From: Acidiphilium iwatense
GTDB taxonomy: Bacteria; Pseudomonadota; Alphaproteobacteria; Acetobacterales; Acetobacteraceae
NCBI RefSeq assembly: GCF_021556475.1
Contig: NZ_JAKGBZ010000026.1
Coordinates: 1-49,119 of the forward strand
Length of the DNA stretch: 49,119 nt
Direction: 5' to 3'
In this document: piece after piece, positions 26,727 through 34,328 of the stretch
How positions within the stretch are numbered: position 1 is the first letter of the stretch
How the letters are laid out: each line of letters begins with the position of its first letter
Notes under the pieces: model-generated
Seen by the model: only the letters and a program-made list of their open reading frames with translations
Told to the model about the DNA's origin: nothing
Databases searched by the model: none
Program-made: the position numbers and the translations under genes

Positions 26727-27511
26727 AGCGTCTTGCGCGCGGCCGCCACCGCATCCTTGGCGACAGGAGCCGCCGCATTGCCCCAGTCATTGCGGATATA
26801 GGTCAGAACATCGGCGATCTGTTGATCGTTCAACAGCTTTCCGAAGGCGGGCATCGCGCTTGCCGTCGGCGCCGCCTCGGTGCCGACGCTTTGAGCGCCC
26901 TGCAGAACCACGCGCAGTAAGGTCGTCGGATTATCCGCCTGAACCTCAGGGCTGCCCTTCAGGGCCGGGAAAAGCCGCGCCTGGCCGACGCCCCGAAGCG
27001 TGTGACACGCCGCGCATTCGTCGGCGTATACCGCCCCGCCCCTTATCATCGCCGGGTTGCTGGCCGCGACCGGACGGATGTTAGCCGCTTTACCCGGCAG
27101 GGATTTCAGATACGCCGCGATGGCGTCGACCTCCGCCTCGCTCATTTTTGCGGTCACATTGGTCACAATCCCTGCCATCGGCCCAGCCGCCGCAGCATAG
27201 GAATTCCGCCCGGTCTTCAGATAATCCGCGATTTCCCCGGCCGACCAGTTCCCGAGGCCAGTGCGCTTGTCGTTGGTCAGTCCCGGAGCGGTCCAACCGC
27301 CGATAACCCGCCCACCCACCAGCGTAGCTCCGCCCGGAGCGTTATGACAGCCGGCGCAGCCATTCGACATGACCAGCTTTTTGCCCTGCGCGAGCGTTTG
27401 CGCGCTCGCGGTCCCCGACTGCGACGACGCCGCCGAAGTCGGCGGAACCAGTACGGCTTCGAAAGCGAAGCACATCAGAACGAATAGGCATGACGAAATG
27501 GCCTGTCTCAT
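26711..27511 (-). CDS. Di-haem cytochrome c subunit of a periplasmic dehydrogenase
   Basis: A 266-residue secreted cytochrome with a Sec signal ending near residue 27 (TSAAS). Two haem motifs are present: CAGCH at 52-56 and CAACH at 166-170, each followed by a cytochrome c fold with a plausible Met ligand (AGPMAGIV region; ASAMPAFGKLL). Cytochrome subunits of gluconate- and alcohol-type dehydrogenases usually carry three haems and about 430-470 residues, so this is a shorter di-haem form with no obvious C-terminal membrane anchor. It is the last gene of the operon, 12 bases after the flavoprotein, and should carry electrons toward quinone or an oxidase. Confidence 0.88.
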   Translation of the reverse strand: MRQAISSCLFVLMCFAFEAVLVPPTSAASSQSGTASAQTLAQGKKLVMSNGCAGCHNAPGGATLVGGRVIGGWTAPGLTNDKRTGLGNWSAGEIADYLKTGRNSYAAAAGPMAGIVTNVTAKMSEAEVDAIAAYLKSLPGKAANIRPVAASNPAMIRGGAVYADECAACHTLRGVGQARLFPALKGSPEVQADNPTTLLRVVLQGAQSVGTEAAPTASAMPAFGKLLNDQQIADVLTYIRNDWGNAAAPVAKDAVAAARKTLQKTP

Positions 27512-27523
27512 GATCTTCCGCTT

Positions 27524-29290
27524 TCACATGGGCACCATCGGCCCAGGATTTTTCAGGTATTTCGTCTTGATCGCGTCCAGCGCCCAATAGGTCGTCGCTC
27601 CCACGGTTCCGGTGGGATTATATCCGGCGTTTTGCGGAAACACGCTGGCTCCGAAAACGAAGACGTTCGATACGTCCCAGCTTTGCAGATATCTGTTGAC
27701 CACGCTGTTCGATGGATTGTCACCCATCACCGCGCCGCCCGTATTATGTGTCGTCTGATAGGGAACCACGGAATAGGGCGCGGTTCGCGGATAGGCTGCC
27801 AGCCGTGACGCACCCATGGCCTTGCCGATCCCGGCCAGTTTCTTCGTCACGAACGCGGACATTTTCAGCTCGTTCTCGTGCCAGTCGAACGTCATGCGCA
27901 GAAGCGGACTGCCATAGGGATCTTTATAGGTCGGGTCCAGATCGAGATAGGCATCCCGATAACTGTAAACGCTGCCCTGAATGCCCAGCGCATAGACTGA
28001 TTGATAATTTTCCTTGGTCGCCTTCTTCCAGCCGGAGCCCCATTTCGGATCGTCTGGAAAATACGAAATCTGGCCGATCGGCCGGCCGCCGGTTTGGGTC
28101 GCCGATATGACACCACCGCCGACGAAACCGAGCCCGGAATGATCGAAATTGTCGCCGTTGAAATCATCGACGGACATGCCGATCGCGCCGCCGGAAATAA
28201 AGGGATTCAGGATCGTATCCTTCAGCTTTACCAGAACGCCGGAAGTGCATTGATAGGCGTAATTGCGCCCCACGGTTCCGGTATTGGATACCGGATCATA
28301 GGGTTTGCCGATGCCGGAAACCAGCAGCAAATGAACGCAGTTGAACGCGAAGGCGCACACCATCACCATATCGGCGGGCTGTACCCATGTCTCCCCCGAT
28401 TTATCGACATAGGTAACCCCGGTCGCCTTCTTGCCGGTGCTGTCCAGATTGATCCGCGTCACATTGCAATTCGTCCGCGCCTCGAAATTCTTGCGCAGCA
28501 TCAATGCCGGCAACACGCGGGTCTGCGGACTCGCCTTCGAATAATTGCCGCAGCCGAACCGCTCGCAAAAGCCGCAATAGGTGCATTGCCCAAGCGTTAC
28601 GCCAAGCGGGTTGGTATAGCTTTGCGACAGATTCCCCGAGGGCACCGGAAACGGATGATAGCCGAGCGATTTCGCGGCCTTGCTATAAAGCGTGGAGCCC
28701 AGCGGCTGTTTGTTGGCAGGCGTGGGATATTCGGCGCTGCGCGGAGCTTCGAACGGATTGCCGCCCGGCTGGATCTTGCCGTCGATGTTACCGGCCTTGC
28801 CAGAGATTCCGGCCAACTTCTCGAATCGGTCATAGTGCGGCTCAAGATCCTTGTAATCGACCGGCCAGTCCTGAATCGTCATGTCTTCAGGCAGAATATG
28901 GCTGCCATAACGCTTGGTTAAATGCGACCGAAGCCGGAAATCGGTTTCCAGAAACCGATAGGTCATGCCGTTCCAATGCACGCCCGCGCCGCCCACGCCG
29001 TCGCCGGGCAGAAACGAACTGAACTGGCGCACAGGTAAAGCCGTCTGGCTGATCTTGTTGCGCAACGTCACCGTGCTTTGCGCGGGCCGCTGGAACAGAT
29101 CGAGGCGAATCGCATAGCGCAATTCGTCAGGTGCCCAAGACGGCGGAAAATCCGTCGCGGTGTCGCGCCACGCGCCGCGCTCGATCGCGACGACATTGAG
29201 CCCCGCGCCGCTCAGCTCATAGGCCAGGATGGCGCCGGTCCAGCCCAGCCCGATGATTGCGACGTCCGTTCGTGGAAGAGTACGCGCCAT
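27524..29290 (-). CDS. GMC-family FAD dehydrogenase, gluconate 2-dehydrogenase-like large subunit
   Basis: A 588-residue flavoprotein that oxidises a sugar, sugar acid or polyol in the periplasm. FAD binding is shown by VAIIGLGWTGAILAYEL near residue 10 and the VVAIERG strand end; the GMC loop GVGGAGVHWNGMTYR follows. The catalytic His-Asn pair lies in TTHNTGGAVMG near the C-terminus. Four cysteines (236, 239, 242, 247: CTYCGFCERFGC) match the place of the [3Fe-4S] cluster known in Burkholderia FAD glucose dehydrogenase. It has no signal peptide and would be carried out by the Tat signal on the gamma subunit, 16 bases upstream. The exact substrate is not decided by sequence. Confidence 0.9.
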   Translation of the reverse strand: MARTLPRTDVAIIGLGWTGAILAYELSGAGLNVVAIERGAWRDTATDFPPSWAPDELRYAIRLDLFQRPAQSTVTLRNKISQTALPVRQFSSFLPGDGVGGAGVHWNGMTYRFLETDFRLRSHLTKRYGSHILPEDMTIQDWPVDYKDLEPHYDRFEKLAGISGKAGNIDGKIQPGGNPFEAPRSAEYPTPANKQPLGSTLYSKAAKSLGYHPFPVPSGNLSQSYTNPLGVTLGQCTYCGFCERFGCGNYSKASPQTRVLPALMLRKNFEARTNCNVTRINLDSTGKKATGVTYVDKSGETWVQPADMVMVCAFAFNCVHLLLVSGIGKPYDPVSNTGTVGRNYAYQCTSGVLVKLKDTILNPFISGGAIGMSVDDFNGDNFDHSGLGFVGGGVISATQTGGRPIGQISYFPDDPKWGSGWKKATKENYQSVYALGIQGSVYSYRDAYLDLDPTYKDPYGSPLLRMTFDWHENELKMSAFVTKKLAGIGKAMGASRLAAYPRTAPYSVVPYQTTHNTGGAVMGDNPSNSVVNRYLQSWDVSNVFVFGASVFPQNAGYNPTGTVGATTYWALDAIKTKYLKNPGPMVPM

Positions 29291-29306
29291 GGATGTATAC
29301 CTCGGC

Positions 29307-30053
29307 TCAGGAGTGAGCGGACCAGTCGGGATGCGATTCAATGCCGATCGGTGGCTTGGGATAATGCTCGTTGTGCCGATCGACCCAATCCAGGTAATCA
29401 TAGCGCGCGCCTGGAAACCCGATCATCTTCCATCCCGCCATGCCGCGATTGCCGCCATAGACCGGATCGGCGAAAAAACCTTCCTTGGTGTTCTGCCAAA
29501 GGATCTGAAAAAACGCCTTGCTGCTGAGCCCTTTCAGTCGAAGCATTCCCGATTCCATCTTGACGATGATCTTGTCCTGCTCGGTTGCGGCGAGCTGAGC
29601 GAATGACTTGCCGAAATAGGCATCGGCACAATATTCATTCAGCGCGTCGATGGTTTTCCGATAGCGCTGCGCCGGCGTGATCGGGCTTTGTGACCCCTGC
29701 CCCGGCAATCCCTCGGCGAACGGCGGCGCCATGTAGAGCCCCTTATCCTGGCCGAACGCGCCCGAAAGCTGCCTGTCGATATAGACGGCGATGCCGACCT
29801 CCTTGCCGCCGGGGGAAAGATCGTCCGCCGGAATCAGCCGGTCCACCAGCGCCTCGATCGTCGCCGCTTCCGCCGGCGTGAAATAGGTCCACCCACTTTC
29901 CGAAACCGGCACCGGCGCATGATCCTGGTCAGGGGACCAGGGCAGCGCGCCGTGATAGGTATCGGCGCTCGCTCGTGTTAAACTGCCGAGAAGTGCCGCA
30001 CAGGAGGTCGAGGATACGAGAAATACGCGGCGGGTGAATCGCTTGTCAAGCAT
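29307..30053 (-). CDS. Gluconate 2-dehydrogenase subunit 3 family (gamma) protein with Tat signal
   Basis: A 248-residue small subunit, the first gene of the dehydrogenase operon. The N-terminus FTRRVFLVSST with a twin arginine at residues 8-9, a hydrophobic stretch and ASA cleavage near residue 30 is a Tat signal. The mature part has the subunit 3 pattern TPAEAATIEALVDRLIPADD. In this family the gamma subunit escorts the flavoprotein through Tat and stabilises it. A 269-base gap without a gene separates it from the antiporter; it probably holds the operon promoter, though I see only weak hexamers. Confidence 0.9.
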   Translation of the reverse strand: MLDKRFTRRVFLVSSTSCAALLGSLTRASADTYHGALPWSPDQDHAPVPVSESGWTYFTPAEAATIEALVDRLIPADDLSPGGKEVGIAVYIDRQLSGAFGQDKGLYMAPPFAEGLPGQGSQSPITPAQRYRKTIDALNEYCADAYFGKSFAQLAATEQDKIIVKMESGMLRLKGLSSKAFFQILWQNTKEGFFADPVYGGNRGMAGWKMIGFPGARYDYLDWVDRHNEHYPKPPIGIESHPDWSAHS

Positions 30054-30322
30054 TGCTTCGGCCCTTTACCCACACAGCCGCCCTCTGCTACGACCCAGAT
30101 CGGATCGCCATCGTCCAGGCCAGCATTTTTATTCAATCCGGTTAAGGACGATAGCGGCAATATGAGTTGGCACGCAAGCGATTTCTGGGCCGCCGATCAG
30201 GCAGCGAGATTCCTGCCGGCGGGTGGAACCGCCTTGAAAATTCCCTAACTGACCCCGCGTTATGCATCATGCGATACTCTGACATTCTCGCCTGGGCCGG
30301 CGCCAGCGTATACCCACGAGGG

Positions 30323-32089
30323 CTATCGGCGATCCGCCTCGAACAATTCCTGCAATTCGGCGATACTCTGCTGCAAGCTCGCGATCACCCGGCCTTCATC
30401 GGCGGCGAAACTCCTGGTGTCGGTCAGAATCCGTTCGTCGTGCTCGCGGAATGCCTCGACGGTCCGCGCCGCCTCGCCGGCGCCAATATCGAGCGCGGTC
30501 AGCGTCATTTCGCCGAGTTTCAGGCTGGAGAGCAGGGTTTCGCGCACGATGTGCGACACGCCGAGATCGAGCAGGAGCTGGGCATGGCGGCGGTTGCGCG
30601 CGCGGGCGAGAATGGTGAGATGCGGCAGATACCGGCGCGCGAGCTCAGCGAGTTTCAGCGCCGCCTCGGCGTCGTCCAGCGCGATCACCAGCACTTGCGC
30701 CGCATCGCCCCCCGCCGCGCGCAGCACGGAAAGCCGCGTCGGGTCACCGAAAAACACGCGCGCGCCGAACCGACGCACGAAAGCGACCTGCCCGGCATTC
30801 TGATCGAGTGCCGTGAACGGAATCCGGCGCACCGAGAGCAGCCGCCCGACGATCTGCCCGACCCGGCCGAACCCGCAGATGATCACAGGCGCCGGCGCAC
30901 CGGACGCGATGTCGTCCGCCGGCGCGGGCCGCTTTCCCATGCGCGGAATCGCCAGCCGCTCGATCGCGGCAAAGATAAGCGGGGTTACGATCATCGACGC
31001 GGCGACCGCGAGCGTCGCGAGATCGGCGGTGGTCTTGGGCAGCACGCCGGCGGTCACGGCGACCCCGAACAGGACGAAGCTGAATTCGCTGCCTTCCGGC
31101 AGGGCGGCGGCGAAGCGCAGCGCGGTGGGCCCATTGCGGCGCTTGACGAAGGAGACGGCGAACCCGACCAGCGCTTTCACCGCGAGCATCGCCGCGACGG
31201 CGGCCAGGATCGTCAAAGGCTGTGCCGCCAGCAAATGGACATCGACCGACATGCCGACCGAGATGAAGAAAAACCCGAGCAGCAGCCCTTCGAACGGTTC
31301 GATATCGGCCTGGATCGCATGGCGAAACTCGGAATCGGACAGCAGCGCCCCGGCCATGAAGGCGCCGAGCGAAGCCGACAGCCCCGACCAATGAGCGAGG
31401 ACCGCGGTGCCGATCACGATCAGCAAGGTCATCGCGGTAAACACCTCTGGGTTCCGCGCGCCGCCGATCAGCCGAAAAATGCGCTCGACCAGGAACATCC
31501 CGCCCGCCAGAATGGCAATCACGGCGAGCACCGCCCGCCCGGCGGCAAGCCACGGCAGATGGGCCGGAAGATGGCTCGGCAGATGCGCGGCACCGAACAG
31601 CGGCACCAACGCCACCAGCGGAATGAACGCCATGTCCTGGAACAGCAGGACCGCGAACGCGTCCCGCCCCGAAGCGGCGCTGAGCAAGCTGCGCTCCTTC
31701 AGCATCGGCAGGACGATGGCTGTGGATGACAACGCAAGGCCGAGCCCGATCAGCGCGGCCACCAGCCAGGCGAGACCGGCGAGATGGCCGAGCAAAGCGA
31801 GAATCGCCGCACTCGGCAGCATCTGACCGAAACCGAGGCCGAGAATGGTCTTGCGCAGAATCCAGAGTCGGTGCGGCCGGATTTCCAGCCCGATCAGGAA
31901 CAGCAGCATGATCACGCCGAGTTCGGTGACGTTCTGGATCTGCGCGACGCCGGTGACCAGCCGCAGCCCGGCCGGGCCGATCGCGAGGCCGGCGACGAGA
32001 TAGCCGACGATGCTGCCCACGCCGAGGCGGCGGGCGATCGGCACGGTGATCACCGTCGCCGCGAGCAGGGCCAACAGGGTTTCCAGCAT
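30323..32089 (-). CDS. KefB/CPA2-type monovalent cation:proton antiporter
   Basis: A 588-residue inner membrane protein. About twelve helices form the CPA2 exchanger (residues 1-375), with GLALSSTAIVLPML, LFQDMAFIPLVALVPL and GAFMAGALLSDSEFRH. A cytoplasmic RCK/TrkA-N domain follows near 405 (VIICGFGRVGQIVGRLL), where nucleotide or glutathione adducts gate related Kef channels, and a C-terminal helical tail. I start at 32089 because GGGAG sits about nine bases before that ATG; the frame is open further upstream without family similarity. It could exchange K+ or Na+ for protons. Neighbours give no hint to substrate. Confidence 0.9.
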   Translation of the reverse strand: MLETLLALLAATVITVPIARRLGVGSIVGYLVAGLAIGPAGLRLVTGVAQIQNVTELGVIMLLFLIGLEIRPHRLWILRKTILGLGFGQMLPSAAILALLGHLAGLAWLVAALIGLGLALSSTAIVLPMLKERSLLSAASGRDAFAVLLFQDMAFIPLVALVPLFGAAHLPSHLPAHLPWLAAGRAVLAVIAILAGGMFLVERIFRLIGGARNPEVFTAMTLLIVIGTAVLAHWSGLSASLGAFMAGALLSDSEFRHAIQADIEPFEGLLLGFFFISVGMSVDVHLLAAQPLTILAAVAAMLAVKALVGFAVSFVKRRNGPTALRFAAALPEGSEFSFVLFGVAVTAGVLPKTTADLATLAVAASMIVTPLIFAAIERLAIPRMGKRPAPADDIASGAPAPVIICGFGRVGQIVGRLLSVRRIPFTALDQNAGQVAFVRRFGARVFFGDPTRLSVLRAAGGDAAQVLVIALDDAEAALKLAELARRYLPHLTILARARNRRHAQLLLDLGVSHIVRETLLSSLKLGEMTLTALDIGAGEAARTVEAFREHDERILTDTRSFAADEGRVIASLQQSIAELQELFEADRR

Positions 32090-32181
32090 GAGCGCGATCT
32101 CCCGAAACCACGCCAGTCGATCCGCCCAACCAAGCCCTGTCAACCGCGGGAAAGAATCGAGAGCGTCGCGGTTTTCGGCAC

Positions 32182-32250
32182 GCGTCATTGCGAACCCGCG
32201 CTGCGGGTGAAGCAATCCGGTCTTTCCAACCGGTGGATTGCCTCGGTCGC
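32182..32250. repeat. Palindromic interspersed repeat (GCGTCATTGCGA-type), left copy
   Basis: The stretch opens GCGTCATTGCGAA and contains GCAATCC (32212-32218) facing GGATTGC (32235-32241), with an inner CCGGT/ACCGG stem. This resembles the GCGTCATTGCGAGCG-type intergenic repeats common in alphaproteobacteria. A second, related copy lies at 44412-44484. Its right end abuts the truncated vapD sequence. Confidence 0.5.
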
Positions 32251-32431
32251 GAACTATCCCAAGAGGGTGTCGCAAACCTATGCCGATATCGGTGGCATCT
32301 TGGCGGGCTATGGCTTCGATCGGGTCCAGGTCAGCATTTACCTGACCGACAAGGACGATTTGGCCAACCTGTTCGCCGCGATCATGGCCCTGAAACGGCT
32401 TGCCGTGGTTTCCGGGATCGGTTATTTGTAA
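32246..32431 (+). pseudogene. vapD: vapD remnant (Cas2-like RNase fold), truncated and frameshifted
   Basis: The frame reads NYPKRVSQTYADIGGILAG, then YGFDRVQVSIYLTDKDDLANL and FAAIMALK, which I recognise as the central part of VapD, an mRNA-interferase relative of Cas2. The first strand (the MFAIAFDL start) is missing and replaced by a palindromic repeat. Near 32399 a one-base insertion breaks the frame: the expected LPWFPGSV continues in the next frame from 32400. The C-terminal part is lost. TAA closes the first frame at 32429-32431. It is dead as a nuclease gene. Confidence 0.75.
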
Positions 32432-32450
32432 AATACGGCCAACATTATTT

Positions 32451-32465
32451 ATACCAAGTTGGTAT
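32451..32465. repeat. 15-bp perfect palindrome between vapD remnant and immunity gene
   Basis: ATACCAA (32451-32457), a central G, and TTGGTAT (32459-32465) form a perfect dyad in the 123-base gap after the vapD remnant, downstream of the immunity gene. It may be a trace of a mobile element end or a protein site; no T-run makes it a terminator. The rest of the gap is AT-rich and holds no gene I can support. Confidence 0.4.
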
Positions 32466-32554
32466 GGCGTTGTTCCGTCCGGTGCAAAATAATTTCCTAT
32501 ACCCCGAGATGGATCAACCCATTGCCATTGGATCAAGCAAATTTTCTGAAAATC

Positions 32555-32818
32555 TCATTTTTGAAAATCCACCTCTTCCCCATAGTCTTCCATCATTCTC
32601 TGCGAAACCTTCTGTAGCATTGCTCTGCACGCAGAATCCTCATTATCAAATGTTGCTAATATTTGTTTTTTTCCACGCTCGCTATAATACACAGACCATC
32701 CTTGTATGGTCTCTTCAACACCAAAAAGATCACCAATATTAGTGTCTGTTATTTCGTATACGACGTTTTCTTTTATCCCATTTTTTTCTAATATTTTTTT
32801 CATGTCATTCTTATTCAT
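32555..32818 (-). CDS. Probable immunity protein for the TNT toxin
   Basis: An 87-residue acidic, soluble protein with no signal peptide or membrane helix. Its ATG overlaps the toxin stop (ATGA at 32815-32818), the usual cognate immunity position. The pattern GWSVYYSERGKK, then FDNEDSACRAML, recalls small immunity proteins paired with polymorphic toxins; this is from memory and I cannot name the family. The coding sequence is strikingly AT-rich and uses AAA, AAT and ATT codons, unlike the GC-rich tss genes, which suggests acquisition together with the toxin tip. It would bind and block the NADase domain in the cytoplasm to stop self or sibling killing. Confidence 0.7.
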   Translation of the reverse strand: MNKNDMKKILEKNGIKENVVYEITDTNIGDLFGVEETIQGWSVYYSERGKKQILATFDNEDSACRAMLQKVSQRMMEDYGEEVDFQK

Positions 32819-34257
32819 GGAGCGATCTCCTTTAGAAAGCCATTTTTTATCAATTCATCAACCGAACTGGATGTCATATATTGTGTTGCCCCGCCTTCTT
32901 CATCAAACCATGCCGCAGCCCGTCCAGACTGAACAGTGAGTGGTTTCAGAACCTCAAACGCATGATATGGCATCGAAGCCTCGTCATACGGAAGTGCGCG
33001 CGCTCCGAAAGAAGCTCCTTTCGGTGACAAAAATCTACCAAAATTCGATCCATACCGGTCAATTTGCGTTCCGGGATCAAGTGTTTGACCAACCTGGTCC
33101 GATGAAAACCCGTCGTTCGGTGGCCATGATAATTTTCCAGTCTTCGGATCAAACCATTCATTCGACAGATCTGAACGAAGTTTTGGACTCTTAATTGGAG
33201 ATCGCTCTGTGCGAATTTTGTCCTTTTGCACCGGATTAGACGGCGGTTCTTCTTGTGGCTCGTCCTTGGCCAACCGGACCTCATGCACATTCTCGGTGAT
33301 TTTTTTGAGCAGGACTGTAATACCGAGAGAAACCAGCGCCGCCGCTGCCAGCTTGGCCGCCAGCAAAATCTCGTCTCGCGTGGTCGCTCGGTCGGCCTTG
33401 ATCACCGCCTCGATGAAATCCTTGCCGGCGATCACCCCCGCCCAGCCGAACTGCCACCAGGCCAGACTCGCGATCATCATATCCACGGCAGCATCTGCCC
33501 CCGGAACAGCCTGGAGCGCCCCGATGCCACCAAGGAACACCGCCATGATGGTCAGGTTCTCAGGCGTCAGAAACGCCTCGAACTCGCCCTTCGCAGCGCC
33601 GACCAGACAGTCGGGGATCGCCTTGAACATCGCGACGATCTTCTGCCGCCCGCTCCAGCCGGAAACCGCGCCGGCCGCCGGCGGGATCGGCCGGCCGGGG
33701 TCCCGGCGGATGATGCCCTGGTGCGGTGAGCGCCGGAAACAGAACACCGCGACGGACCGGTTCTCGACGTCCCGCTTCAGCCGGTCGATCAGTTGCGGCG
33801 CCTGATCCATGGACCAGACATGCTGCCAGTCCATGTAGAAGTCGCGGATCGCGTCGATCTCGTTGCCAACGCTCCCGCTGACCCGGTGGCCGTGCTTCAG
33901 GGCATCCAGCAGACGATCGAGGCCGATCCCGCCGATGTAATCCTGGTGCCACCCATCCCCGAACACCTGGAACCGCCGCGCTTCGTGGGTGTCGAACGAA
34001 TGCGGCAGCACCAGATAGACATCGAGCCCGTCGCGCAACTCCAGATGCGGATGCGACGGAAACGGTGACTGTTTCCGCCGTTGGTCTTGCCAGTACCGCC
34101 CCGGAACCTCACTCACGTCACGCGATCCCAAAGGCGCGGTACTGGAGCGGACAAGCTCTCGAAGGCCGCTCGGCATGGCAATCGTTTCATTGCCTATGTC
34201 ACGATAATACGTAGCCAGAACGAATGTCCCGAACTTCGTTCCACCCAATCTACCCAA
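32815..34257 (-). CDS. T6SS-linked polymorphic toxin with C-terminal TNT (NAD+ glycohydrolase) domain
   Basis: A 480-residue effector. Residues 1-200 are a soluble part I do not recognise. Two hydrophobic stretches (about 235-278 and 297-318) could insert in a target membrane. A Lys/Glu/Pro-rich linker (330-360) leads to a TNT-type domain from about 365 to 478: KLSWPPNDGF, IDRYGSNFGRFLSP (Arg401, Tyr402), ARALPYDE, FEVLKPL, AAWFDEEGGATQY (Gln459) and LIKNGFL. These match the NADase fold of the tuberculosis necrotising toxin, with the Arg and Gln expected at the active site. The only start in front is TTG at 34257, with GAGG five bases upstream; an ATG lies 27 codons in. It ends the tss operon, 71 bases after the methyltransferase, and the immunity gene overlaps its stop. 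Confidence 0.8.
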   Translation of the reverse strand: MGRLGGTKFGTFVLATYYRDIGNETIAMPSGLRELVRSSTAPLGSRDVSEVPGRYWQDQRRKQSPFPSHPHLELRDGLDVYLVLPHSFDTHEARRFQVFGDGWHQDYIGGIGLDRLLDALKHGHRVSGSVGNEIDAIRDFYMDWQHVWSMDQAPQLIDRLKRDVENRSVAVFCFRRSPHQGIIRRDPGRPIPPAAGAVSGWSGRQKIVAMFKAIPDCLVGAAKGEFEAFLTPENLTIMAVFLGGIGALQAVPGADAAVDMMIASLAWWQFGWAGVIAGKDFIEAVIKADRATTRDEILLAAKLAAAALVSLGITVLLKKITENVHEVRLAKDEPQEEPPSNPVQKDKIRTERSPIKSPKLRSDLSNEWFDPKTGKLSWPPNDGFSSDQVGQTLDPGTQIDRYGSNFGRFLSPKGASFGARALPYDEASMPYHAFEVLKPLTVQSGRAAAWFDEEGGATQYMTSSSVDELIKNGFLKEIAP

Positions 34258-34328
34258 ATAGCCTCTTTTGACCCTTCCAGATCAAACAACCGAAACCTCA
34301 GCGCCGCCAAAAAACCACCCGCGCACCT

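Noticed and set aside
30054-30322. Possible small gene or RNA in the gap before the KefB gene
   Set aside because: No frame with a start signal or recognisable fold; only weak promoter-like hexamers for the dehydrogenase operon.
30744-32129. Shifted minus-strand frame across the KefB antiporter (461 codons)
   Set aside because: Arg/Gly-rich translation of the antiporter in the wrong frame; the real frame has twelve helices and an RCK domain.
32188-32742. Plus-strand open frame spanning the vapD remnant and the immunity gene region
   Set aside because: It passes through the vapD core in the wrong frame and runs antisense to the immunity gene; no protein-like features.
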